NCBI GenBank assembly: GCA_018857735.1
Contig: JABMCL010001079.1
Coordinates: 485,001-549,000 of the forward strand
Length of the DNA: 64,000 nucleotides
From: Alviniconcha marisindica
Lineage: Eukaryota > Mollusca > Gastropoda > Provannidae
Direction of reading: 5' to 3'
Numbering within the stretch: position 1 is the first letter of the stretch; each line of letters begins with the position of its first letter. Positions 1 to 11,212 of this stretch are shown piece by piece. The notes under the pieces are model-generated. The model did not search any database. It was not told where the DNA came from and worked only from the letters and a program-made list of their open reading frames with translations. Made by a program: the position numbers and the translations under genes.

Positions 1-146
1 CAATGTGGGACAGATCACATGAACAACAACAGGGTATATCAACCCAATAGGGATACAATGTGGGATGGATCACACTAACAACAACTTGGTGTATCTACCC
101 AATAGGCACGCAATGTGGGACAGATCACAATAACGACAACAGGTCG
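1..146. repeat. 55-bp tandem repeat, about 2.6 copies
   Basis: A unit starting CAATGTGGGA recurs at 1, 56 and 111, with most positions identical (GGATCACA...AACAACAAC...ACCCAATAGG). The array is cut by the left edge of the window. It lies beyond the last BUB1B exon I can see, presumably in an intron. Confidence 0.85.
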
Positions 147-382
147 TGCAACAACAACTGCTTCCATCAATACACAGACATCAGATTCTGAAATATCCGT
201 CTTGATAGAAATCAACAAATCTGTTACCAAAACCTCTTCCCTAGAAAGTACTCAAGTACAATTTTGTACAGTTCTCTCTTCTCAAGAACGACCCCTGCCG
301 CTCCTCACTTGACGGAATTCCTCTGTTAATGAAAACATCTGATGTCTGAATGCTACATTCAGAACGTTGTGCGCTCCCTTAC

Positions 383-3300
383 CTCAGCACTACACTCTAC
401 TGGAGCTGCAGCAGGAACAGAGATGGGTTTTTCCTGCAAGGCTTTCCTCCCACCTGGCACCGTGAGACCTTTTTTACCTCCAGACATCTGGCTGCCAAAC
501 GCTGGGGGTCTGTTGAACACAAGGCTGACAAGTGACACATTATAATCAGGCAAACACTCAACCAGTAATTTTCAGCATTACTGTGCAGTCAGCTCAACTG
601 ATCCACAGCATATTATTAATGTGCATATATTATATATGATTGTGTTCAGTGAAAATGTGACAAAATATGGATAATTTTGTTCCAATTTTGTCACAGAGAA
701 TTTTTGTTCCAATTAAATTTTTATAATCAGAAATCAAATTCATTGCAAATGTTTGTTGCTACACATTTTTCACACCTACATTTACCTGTAATACTGCTCA
801 CGCTGCCGGGCTACACCTTGTTAATTACAAAGGAGTCACCTCATGCAACACCTCAAAAAACGTTTGTCATGTTTTTAACAAACAAAATTCCATGACAACA
901 AACTGCACAAAGAAATTGATAAATAAACTGACAAATTAAACTGTTCACATCTTAGCTTCATCTGTTCCACACTGAAACCCAAAGGAATGATCAAATTCTC
1001 CTCTAAGCCTAGTAACACTAGGAGTTTACCTGTTTTCCTGATCAGGGTCCTTTTCGTCGCAAAAGATGGGGAAGGCAGTTGGCTGAGTGGGTTGCTGCTG
1101 CATCTCTTCAAACACCACAATGGGCGCAGCCACTGTTGGGGCCTGTACAGCCTCTGAACAACACACAATACAATTTCATGTTATTGCCAGCATTACCACA
1201 AGATCTTCTGACCTTTTAATATGCAAGTCCCAGTGACCAAGAATTTCTGTTGATGTAAAAATGGTTTAGTGTGTGCAAGAGGTGCATTTCAAGGTCTGTG
1301 ATATGGATGTACATCCAAACGCTAATCATCGCATCCTCATAATTATGTCTTCCACGCCCAGTCAAAAATCCAATACAGAAAGCAAGACAAACAACTTGAT
1401 CTACACATACACCACTAGCAATGTCAAAGATTCACAGTACCCATACACAAGCATGAGAGAACAGGTTAAATTGTCTTTGTCAGAACAGTTTATGACTGGA
1501 AGCAACTGAGTGAAGATATGAAGATGCTGTCAATGCTTCATCTGGCGGTACCCTGCATCAGTAGTCATCAGATCTTCCACAAGGTTCAGACGTGTGTGGC
1601 CCCTCCCACTACTCCCTCTCCATTATAATGATACCCAGTAACAATTTCTGCAATGCTGATCCATCCAGATTCTGAGAAGACCTCTTTGTAAAGTATGTGC
1701 TGAACATGTACTTCTTTACAGGCCAAGTTGCATAGGGATTTTTACGTACGCCTAGAGTAAAACATGCATGCAGTTCAGGAATTTGAACTGGAACAAGTAA
1801 GTAATTAACTGCATTTTAACATCTTGTCAAGCACACGGGGTCACCTCCGGAAAATCATACTGTCATGTCTAAACACAAATTTCAAAACTCTTCTCATAGT
1901 CACATGTTACACACACACACACACACATGCACAGACACAGTGCCCAGTAAACAGGATACCAGCGTACAACCATAGCCCCAGTGAAGGTGAAGAGGTGGTT
2001 CCCAGAAGCAAGACAAACATTCTCTTGAAAAAACAACAACAGACCTGTCATTTCAGTGTCCTCCTGCGTCCAGGCGCTGATCTTGTCGCAGTCTAGGGTG
2101 GCATTGTACATGCCTTGCACCATCTGCAGAGCTTCCTTCATGTTGATTGTGGGAGAGGTGCTTGTCAAACTCTGCATGTAAAGCAAGCAAGCTTCAGTTC
2201 TTGCTGCCTCTTTTACTGCACATTCTGATCACGATCTCATCAAAGGCATATCACCTGCCTGCTCTAAAGTAGCATTCCCTCTAGCCACTAGCAGCACAAA
2301 ACAAGACAGTGCTACCTTTGCAGTATCAGCATTAAACATAACTGGATGGAAAACAAAATGTTTAACCTAAGGATTAATTTTGTATACGCTGTTTGTCATT
2401 GTTAAGATGGCAGCCAAGCTACAAGCAGCAGATCCCACCGACCCGAGCTGGATTTAGGTTAAAAAAAGAAACTGTTGAAGAGGCAGTCTGCAAATCACAA
2501 CTGCAATTTTTATGCCAATTTCTAAGAGCATCACTATGTACTTGACGCAAACAGGCCTGTTTCCTTAGGGAAACAGACACACTGTAGCTGATCAGTGCAA
2601 ACAACTCAAATCTGTGTTTTTTACGGGATTACATTCACACCGGAACAATGAAACCGAATTTTAACTAATCCACCACAAGAATCACCACCACGCACTCCTA
2701 TCAACACTGGGAAGGATCTCACATGTCTGGATGTGTTGCCTTCAGGAGTGGGCCCAGCTGAGCGAGACTGATGCAGCTGGAAACGCCCGCCGCTGCCGCT
2801 GCCTGAGGAGGGCATGCTGGGTCCCGAGCTGTTCAGCACCGGTGTTTTCTGGCTGCTGTTCAGACTGGCAGCCTGCAGCCCTGTGGCCGACGTGGACAGA
2901 TTGGGCGCAGCCTGTCGATGCAGGCTGGAGTTGGCCGAGGACGAGACAGAGGAGGCTGAAGGAAGGGGGGCGCTGAAGCTGGCCGAGGACTGGGGGGCGC
3001 TGAAGCTGGCGGAGGAGGGGGCCGAGGGCAGGGGGCCGCTGAAGCTGGCGGAGGAGGGGGCAGAGGACACGGGGGCGCTGAAGCTGGAGGTGTCATGGCT
3101 GGGCTGAAAGCGTCCCCCACTGCCGCCAGCGCACACTGGGCTGGGCTGTACGCTGGAGCTCTCACATGAGGACAAGTTTCCCTGGGCATTTATTTGTCTG
3201 TAAAAGAGAAGGGAACGTGCGTCACATCAGGAGCTTCTTCAAAAACACCACAATCAAACAAATAAAAAATTCTGGGGACACTTATATAAAAGACACAAAG

Positions 3301-3435
3301 TAATATACCATCATGACAATAACAACCATACTTATGTCCAAAAAGGGAGTCATTACAACTTTTCATTAAATAAATTTGCAAAAAACGGTTTACCATTTAA
3401 GAGAAGTGGTTTAAGAAAGAGAGAGAAACACAGTG

Positions 3436-3466
<31 letters not shown>

Positions 3467-6400
3467 ATAGTGCATGTGAATGTGTGTGAATGAGAAAGGG
3501 TGAGAGAGGGTCATCATCAGATGCTCTACCGCTATGCCACAGCATTGAGCTACAACTGCGCACTGTGCTACACAATAAACAGCATGTCTTCTTCACCTCT
3601 GTATGGCAAGAAGTTGCCTCTGTTCTGCTCGCATACTCTGTATGTCTTTCTGAAACTGGTCCCGGATCAGTTTCATCTCCTTCAGCTGCTCTGCAAGCCT
3701 GCGCTGTTCCTCTAAAACATTAAAGCATAAAACAACAGAAGTCCGATCAGTATAACCCATTGCTCACAAAACATTTTCTTTTACTTAAAAGTCTGCTTTA
3801 GTCAGAGTATACAGTTGCTACAGTGCAACGTAGCAATATATAATATATGCTGATGCTATTCCCATTCGAAGCTTTTCATAAATGGAGAGGAAGAAAAAAG
3901 TTTAGATCTTTTCACAAATGAGATCATTGAAAAACACTATATGCATGGACACAAATTAATTTCCCAGTTTGAAACAAAAGCTCTTTCGTTGTTTCAAACA
4001 CAGTACCAGTTTGAAACAAAAGCTCTTTTGTTGTTTCAAACACAGCATGTCAGAAAGCCGGCATGAACATGAAGCTTAATTAGTTTGAAATATCCCCCTC
4101 AACCCGTCTTGACCTTCTATGGCTTGCGGCCAAAGCTCTCTAGACTGCAACAGGCCTTGCCAAACTTACCTTCCTGGTGCTGCTTTTGCTTCCTCTCCAT
4201 GTAGCGGAGCCCCCGAATCTCCTCAAAGGAGAACTCCTGCGTGCCGCAGTACACCTTCTCCTTGCAGTACATGGGGCGCTCGTGAGTGGAGGGGGTGTTG
4301 CGAATGGGGTCCAGCATGTGCCCCGGCTTCTCGGCTTTCCTGGTGCTCAGCACGTGGCTGTCCACCACAGGTCCGCTGGCACTGCACAGCAAAGCCAGAC
4401 AGGGAAGGGGTGACGGGACAGTGTGGATAAACCACAGGCAACTGTGAGGGAAGTACCAAGTGCATCTCTGTTTTAAGAGACATTTTGACAGGACACAAAA
4501 ACTCTCTCTTAAAACCTCAATCAGTTGTGTGTGTTGTTGTTTTTGTTGTTGTTTTTCGGGAGGGGGGATTGACAATCAATCACCCATGCAGGTCATTAGG
4601 CCAAGGTCATCATCAATGTCAGTAGGCACAATGAGAGCTCAACAGAGGTTATTACCTTAAAAAAACGTTTTTTAAAGCTTGAAAGATCTAGCTTTCCAAC
4701 AATTTCCAACTCCAGGTCAATTTGTTTTCATCAGTGTGAGTAAATGCAAGCATTTTATGGCAAGGCTACTTTTGGATGAGGTTTTTGGCTACAAGGAGAG
4801 CAATACTGAACCAGACATCAAAGATCTAAGATCTCAGTTGAATGAAACATTGTCGCAAATGACCAATGAGGCAATCAAATCCTACTCATCAACACCACAA
4901 GGGATTTTTCATCAGAGATGGGTTCAACAGGCATGGCCCCAGCATAAGCTAGTTATTATCTGGATTTCAACATCCTGTCAACTACACAGGGTCACCTCAG
5001 GACAACCCCAGCACAATCAAATTCATACACGGTAAACAATTATCACACATAAAAATTAATAAGCATGTGAAATTTGGGTAATGTCCTGTGAGTACTTTTT
5101 AAAGTTATGAGCAACTGACAGAAGCACACTGCACACACACACACAGCTGTGGGCTAAAAACACTCAGGCTGGGAGAAAGACCGCCCACAATGCACAGCCT
5201 GCAATGGTCACAAGGCTCAAGGGGTTCAGAAAACCCTAAAGTTAAGGCTTAAACCACAGCTGGCCATGTGAGTCAAAACCATGAAGAAAGAAAAAAAGGA
5301 GGCAAATGCTAAGGTCTCACTGCTGCTGTTGCCTGGCATTTTCATCCTCGTGGATGGTGAAAGCTGGCTGAGCTGGCAGTGCTGCCGCTGCTGCAACGCC
5401 TTTACGCTGCGGGGCCTGCACGAAGAAGAAGAATAAAAATAAGGAACACTCATCAAGCACCTCATCTCAAGATGAGCCCTAAGAGCCCTAAGCACTTCAC
5501 ATTGGCAACTAACAGACATGAGACAATGGTTACTGCTGGTTACACAAATCATTTGCACACATACAGGGTAAATACAACACAGCTGCACATGTGAAGTAAC
5601 TTTATTTAATTTTAATTAACACCCACACACACAGAAAAAAGTCAAAACACAGAAGATGAACAATGAAGAGTACCACTCATCCTAACGCAGTGACTTAGCT
5701 GCTCTGAAGATTGAGGCTGGGTTGCAACCGTCGCCAATCTGGGCCAGTTCTAAACTGAACACATATAATACCTGTCATGCCCCAGGGAGAAAGGGCAAAA
5801 GCTGACAGAGCAAAAACACAAAACCTACTGACCCTGGCTTTTGTCCACACGCCAGGTGCCTGTTCGTTCTCTCGATTGAGCTGCTCTCTCACAGGTATGG
5901 TCTTGCGCTCCCCGGTTTGCTGCGGGGCCGAGGTGATGGGGGCATTCTCATCCTGAAATACCTGGAACCCAGGCCCAGTCTGCTGCTGTGGGGCTGAGTG
6001 GGACGATGCCAGAGGTCGGGCGTGACCTGCAGTCAGACAACCAAAACAGGACTGCTGAGGTGAGGACTTTGTGATGCTCAGACTCCTCCAACCAAATTGT
6101 CCTATGAGAAACTGAAGCCTACAAAATTTGACAATTCATCACACTACAAAGGGTTGCAACTCCTAACACAGTCCATCAAATCAGTAAATGATTTAAAACA
6201 GCAGCAAACTAAGCAAGTCAGGAATGTCAAAAGAACGAGACAGAGACAATGAACAAAATTATTCCTGTGGTTAGAACATTTATAGAATTTATACTTCAGG
6301 TAAGTTTGAAAAAAGAACATATGGCAAACTGACTTGCCAAATGACATTCATTTACCTAGTTTAACTGCGCCTGTCCTAAATGTGCCCACACGGTTCTTCT

Positions 6401-9400
6401 TGTCAGCCTTCAGTCTACCGAGCACTGTTCTCTGCTCCTCTTCCGTCTGACTCTCCTCCTCTAAGCCCCTTGGCTGAAGGGTGATGCCTCGTGCCACTCG
6501 CATCTGGAACTCACTGCAAGCACAAAGTCGGTTTGTTTCAACGGACTGATTTCAGAAGAAAGAAGTTAACAAAACTAAAGGACAAGTCAAGAGACACATG
6601 CATGTACACACACACACACAAGCAACTTACCTTCAAACCACTAATAAAACTGCATTCATGTATTGATCACTGTCAGTCATATCCACTACAATTCTCCCAG
6701 TCTTTGTATGCTACTGTGAGATAGCAGTTTTGCTGTGCAAAAATTGCATGACACAGACTCTGTGATAATGCTAATCAAAATGTGTTAGCAGTTCTGGTGT
6801 ACAAAAGCGGCAGTTAATCTACAGTGCAGTCAACAGTTTTGAGCACACACCCCCCAAAAAACACCCACACACCCACACATAAAGCTTGAGAACAAACTTG
6901 TGTTTCAGTCTGAGTATACTGAAGGCAGCAAGAGGCCACACCTCCTGAGCAATGCCTTCTAGAGGGATGGTGTCTGCTTTCTTTATGTTGCCAAGGCATT
7001 CTGGGAAGCTGGCACACTCCCCAAACAATATCACCAAACCACAGATAAAGCTTAAGATAATAAAAACAAACCTGTGTTTCAATCTGAGGGCATCAAGGGG
7101 CCAAGCCCCCCGAATGATGCCTTCTAAAGTTCTAGTGAGATGCTGTCCAATTTCTTTGTGTTGCCAAGACACTCAAGGAGGTTGGAAACACTCCTCAAAT
7201 GATATCACCAAACCACAAACACACAACATAAAGCTTAGGAACAAACCTGTGTTTCAATCTGAGGGCATCAAGAGGCTGAGCGCCCCGAGAAATGCCTTCT
7301 AGGTAGATGGTGTCTGCTTTCTTTGTGTTGCCAAGACGTTCCAAAAAGTTGGCCCATTCCTCATACAACATTGTCAAACCGCAGCCAATGTTCTGGTCAA
7401 ACATGTAAGTGTAGATTTCCACTGGGTCGTCAATGAAATTGGCCTGCAACAATACGGTATCAACTTTTAGATGGTACTGACACCGTTGACAATGATAAGC
7501 GAAAGCATGATTGATATTAATGATGAGTATTAAATAATAGTGTGACTTATTTTTTCTTTCAACTGATCATCATGCAGAAGAAAAAAAGAAAAAGAAAAAG
7601 GTTTTGATTCTTTCCTACCCTGCTCATAACTTTGTAACATCCACAAACAGTTTGAAGTAAATCAGACAAAGAAAATGCCAACTCACAAGAAAAAGTGAAG
7701 TTTCAATTTAGTGTAAATTCTAATATTGATAGTGATACTGCTCTAATCTAACCAGTCTATATATAAAAATTTAGCAAACCAAACAAAGTTTGAACTGGAT
7801 GAGTGTGTGGATCACATACACATTTACCAAAATATACAACTTCACAGCTACCTCCTACTGCTGTGACCTTGAAAAGTGGTCAAGACTGAAGAAAGTAGTA
7901 ACAATGGGTAGAGTTCAAAATGCTATTAGTTATTAGTTACTAATTGTAACCATCAATCATGCAAAGTTTCATATTATTTTATCATGTCCAGAGTGTCTGG
8001 CTCTGAGATAATGCACTATTAAAAAGATGACAAAATGTTATAAAATATAAAGTTTTTCCCTTGCTCAGCCAGAAAGCCCAGTTGCCTAACAGTAATGCTG
8101 ATCAAATTTTATACTCACACAGTCAGAATTATGTACAATACTAAATTAGCAATAGGCATTAATCACATTATTTATAGCATAAACCATACACATGAGACAG
8201 TAATAATAATTTAATGCAAAATAAATGTAAAACAAACAAAAAATACTTCTATTATAAGGCTAACTTAGTATTCTAAGTAACTAAATTAAAGACAGAATAT
8301 ATGTTTAAAATAAAATGAAAAATAAATGTGCAATTACTTTGCAACATTCTAGTTCTACTTCTAGCAACAAAATGACTCACAAATTTGATCCATATTTGAA
8401 CAAATCTGGGATCATTTTTATATCCGTCATGGTTTTTGAAGTGAGTCAGGCATCGCTGCAGTAGTTCCATCAGGTTTCCATCTTTACCACCTCGTGGGAA
8501 GTTCTGTTCTGTCCACTTTATGTAACTGTCAATGGAGGACAAGAGAAATATTCATAACCCATGCAACAAAACCAACAAGAATGTGCCAATTAACTAACTA
8601 GTAACAATAACAGTTAAGACAGAGGCACCTCTCCCTTTTGCTCACTCACTTGCTCACTTGCCTGCACATGCATATATACACACACACCAGCATACACACA
8701 TGAATGCATGCAGTTACACTTACACACAGACGCACTCTCACTGATGTACACAAACATACATACACTGATACAGATCAATACACACAGAGCCTAGTTACAC
8801 TTACACACAGACACACTCTCACTGATGTACACAAACATACATACACTGATACAGATCAATACACATAGAGCCTATCTATTACAAGTACAACTATTTTTAA
8901 CATTAACAACATGACATAATATTAAAAACATTAACAATAGCATTCAACTTTTTTTCAAGGAGAAATTTTAAAGCAACTTACTTGTCCCAAATCTCCAAAG
9001 GGTCCTCTCCATCGTATATCCTAAGCTGTTTTTCAAATACACTGTAATGCAAAGAAAACTGGGTTTTCAAAGATCATAGCTTAATATTTAATAAATTAAC
9101 TTAATACTATCATTGTATCAGTAATAAAAAATAAAAAATTCTAACAACAAAACACAGACTGATGGATGCAACACAGTAATTTACTTTTATTTAGTAAACA
9201 ACCAAAGTGATTTTCTAACTAGTCTGGTGATGCAATTTAACTCTTATTATCTGACAAATATTTGCTTAATTGTTAATTTCTTGACACATCATTGTGGAAT
9301 CTGGTGAATCCAGACAACAGCCGTGAAGAAGTGAGGTGATTCCAATTTAGTGTTACTCAAGACTCTGTGCTGCGCAATACTTCCACTTTCACCAGTTAAT

Positions 9401-9689
9401 TAATTGTAAGAGAGCTGTTACTGTTAGTGTTAGTGTTACAGAATGGCATTCACACATCATCAGTTTGCGCTGCTGAGAGAAAGAGAGGGAGTGTGAGAGA
9501 AAGAGCGGGATTTACAGAGTAAGTAAGTCTCAGCTTAACAAACAAATCGCCATACTCTCTTTGCTCTTTGATATGCTGCAGGTCAGCAGGAGTGTGTTGC
9601 AAAGCAGACGTCAACGAAGCAACTTTTCGTCCCTGTCGAAGTGGCTGGACATTTTCTTTGCTCAGTTCCCATTCATTTGAATCATCCAT
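383..9689 (-). CDS. BUB1B: BubR1/BUB1B spindle checkpoint protein, 5' 13 exons (kinase-like end off window)
   Basis: BubR1 is part of the mitotic checkpoint complex: it binds Cdc20 and Bub3 and inhibits APC/C at unattached kinetochores. Coding exons in transcript order: 9556-9689, 8982-9041, 8381-8525, 7247-7443, 6356-6513, 5833-6026, 5321-5415, 4170-4381, 3597-3711, 2723-3197, 2045-2171, 1030-1153, 383-524. All junctions are GT/AG and phases close, giving 726 codons. Exon 1 carries the KEN1 block WELSKENVQPLRQGR. Exons 2-4 encode the TPR region (YIKWTEQNFPRGGKDGN, LGNTKKADTIYLEG). Exon 6 has an ABBA motif (FQVFQDEN) and a KEN2-like RENEQAPG. Exon 7 has FTIHEDEN. Exon 8 has the GLEBS motif MYCKEKVYCGTQEFSFEEIR. 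Exons 8-9 look coiled-coil. Exon 12 has FPIFCDEKDPDQEN (ABBA3-like). The start is the ATG at 9689; an E-box CACGTG lies just upstream (9693-9698). GLEBS plus the KEN/ABBA series favours BubR1 over Bub1. The kinase region is not visible. Confidence 0.95.
2723..3197 (-). repeat. BUB1B: Ser/Ala/Pro repeat-coding exon of BUB1B
   Basis: The tenth BUB1B exon (475 bp) encodes low-complexity sequence in which blocks such as FSAPLPSAPSSAS recur four to five times between about 2945 and 3105. At DNA level this is a GC-rich in-frame minisatellite (GCGCTGAAGCTGGCGGAGGA on the plus strand). It lies between the coiled coil and the ABBA3-like motif, in a region expected to be disordered. Confidence 0.8.
3438..3466. 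repeat. Poly-G tract (29 bp)
   Basis: An uninterrupted G run in a BUB1B intron between exons 9 and 10. The length is probably polymorphic and liable to assembly error. Confidence 0.95.
3968..4043. repeat. Duplicated small hairpin (GTTTGAAACAA...TTGTTTCAAAC)
   Basis: Two direct copies of a 33-bp imperfect palindrome, at about 3968-4000 and 4011-4043, with 11-bp arms around AAGCTCTTT. They lie in the BUB1B intron between exons 8 and 9. Confidence 0.8.
6885..7246 (-). pseudogene. Two tandem partial copies of BUB1B exon 4 (3' end) with donor and intron flank
   Basis: The 3' half of the real exon (7247-about 7365, ending LDALRLKHR then the donor) recurs at about 7070-7190 and 6890-7015, with the adjoining intron (ATATCACCAAACCACA, AAAGCTTA). 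The unit is about 175-180 bp. The middle copy has the same donor as the real exon (CACAG, then GTTTGT) but is frameshifted relative to LGNTKKADT. The far copy is still open in the exon frame (CLGNIKKADTIPLEG) with a short insertion before LRLKHK. Neither has the 5' half of the exon or an obvious acceptor, so they look like exon debris. Confidence 0.85.
8710..8875. repeat. Tandem duplication of about 80 bp, AC-rich
   Basis: The block CTCACTGATGTACACAAACA...CAGATCAATACACA...GAGCCTA occurs twice in a BUB1B intron, nearly identical. Confidence 0.85.
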
Positions 9690-10322
9690 AGTCACGTGAA
9701 CAGGCTGATGCTCTTCAGAATTAACAGTATTATTGACAAATTTCTAAACTTTATCTGCAACGTCTAAAAGAAACCTTCTATCAAATTTTAAACCTTCCGC
9801 TTTACGCATGCGCACGGCCAACTTTTGTTGAGAGTTATCACCCTTGGATATTAAAATGGTCTACTGTGTAACTGGACCTAACTGAGATTATTTTTCAAGA
9901 TTTTACATTCCTTTTTATTCCTTTGGGGCATGAAGAATTACACATCATACACCCATTAAATGCATTTTGACAGAGATGGAGCACAGACAAGCAAGGTTAA
10001 ACATGCCTAGTATGACATGCTAGTCTTAGTTTTCTTTCTTTGGTCCTCATGTGAATATGCAAGGGTGAACGTATGTCATTATTCATACTCGACAAATGGT
10101 ACAATTTATGCTGAGTCGATTTTTTAGGTTTTATTATTATTATTATTTCAATCTCCTCCGATGCAAACTACAAACCACCTGCTAATTCAACTTTTTTTCT
10201 CTCTCACTCAGCATGTGCGCGCATCGACGGAAGTTAACTTTCGAAACCAAAACAAAAAGCCGAAAATCATGTCAGGCGTGGTTCACGGAGCCTGCCATCT
10301 GAAAAATAAACACGGCACTGAG

Positions 10323-10367
<45 letters not shown>

Positions 10368-11081
10368 CCTCGATGTTGCATATGAATATTACGGGCCGGA
10401 GTGAGCTTTTCGTGCTTTTCTGTTGTGCTGAGATCGAGACTCGTGGGCCTAGCGGTTCTCCTACCGGGGCGAATTTAGTAGGCACGTAACGGTAACACGA
10501 CTCTACTTGGGAACTGTGTTCCCACTGACGATCCATCTGATCATGACTCTACATCCCCTCACGTTTGCACTGGAAGGACAGCTCTAACCACCGGGACTGA
10601 GTCTGTGGCTGCATGGTAAATCCACTGACCCAAGGGTTTGACGCGTGGACGCGACAGGGTGAAGTCTGCCGCTGCCGTCGCGTCAACGCCAGCAGTTTGC
10701 CCTGATTTCGTGCATAGCATAGACAGTATTCATTTCTGCCAAGAACAAAAACTGGAATACTATTCCCGTGGAAACCAAAAAGAACGGAGTTACTACACTT
10801 GACACATTTGTGTCAAATCTCCATGCCCGCATAATGTCGAATCCACAAAATATGTTCTTTCTGTCCCTTAAAAAAAAAAAAAGAAAAAAGAAGCTATTGA
10901 TTGGTCTTTGGCTACTCAGCCCTCTGTCTATATTTTGGCATCCTGCAGTCTCCCTTTTCCCAGAATGACTAGCATCGTTTCTGAGTCTGCCTTGCCTGCT
11001 GATCATTTTGAATAGTACTTTCCCATCAATCTTTTTCATGTAAGCCAAACTTACCATAAAACTGTGTATCAGGATTCACAG

Positions 11082-11082
<1 letters not shown>

Positions 11083-11152
<70 letters not shown>
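11083..11152. repeat. (AC)n microsatellite
   Basis: An AC run of about 70 bp. A second (AC)n of about 42 bp lies at 10325-10366. Both yield only His/Thr shadow reading frames. Confidence 0.95.
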
Positions 11153-11153
<1 letters not shown>

Positions 11154-11206
11154 GAGTGTTGCATCTGCTCAAGCACCAAAACATCTACAACAAATTTTCT
11201 CAAAAG

Positions 11207-11212
11207 TTTATT
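11207..11212 (-). terminator. Candidate GID4 polyadenylation signal (AATAAA)
   Basis: TTTATT on the plus strand reads AATAAA on the GID4 strand, about 3.5 kb past its stop codon, where unique sequence gives way to an AC microsatellite. Other AATAAA-like hexamers lie closer to the stop, so the choice is tentative. Confidence 0.3.

Noticed and set aside
1..382. A further BUB1B exon at the left edge
   Set aside because: A TTAACAG acceptor near 330 exists on the minus strand, but the frame required after exon 383-524 meets a stop within a few codons.
3500..3560. tRNA-like A-box (TGGCATAGCGGTAGAGC on the minus strand)
   Set aside because: No B-box, cloverleaf or terminator follows. At most a decayed tRNA-derived SINE head.
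4679..5035. 118-codon open frame on the plus strand in a BUB1B intron
   Set aside because: No family resemblance, antisense to an intron, no splice or promoter context.
10384..10700. GC-richer block upstream of BUB1B
   Set aside because: Considered as a promoter, tRNA or SINE. No box elements or repeated copy could be supported.
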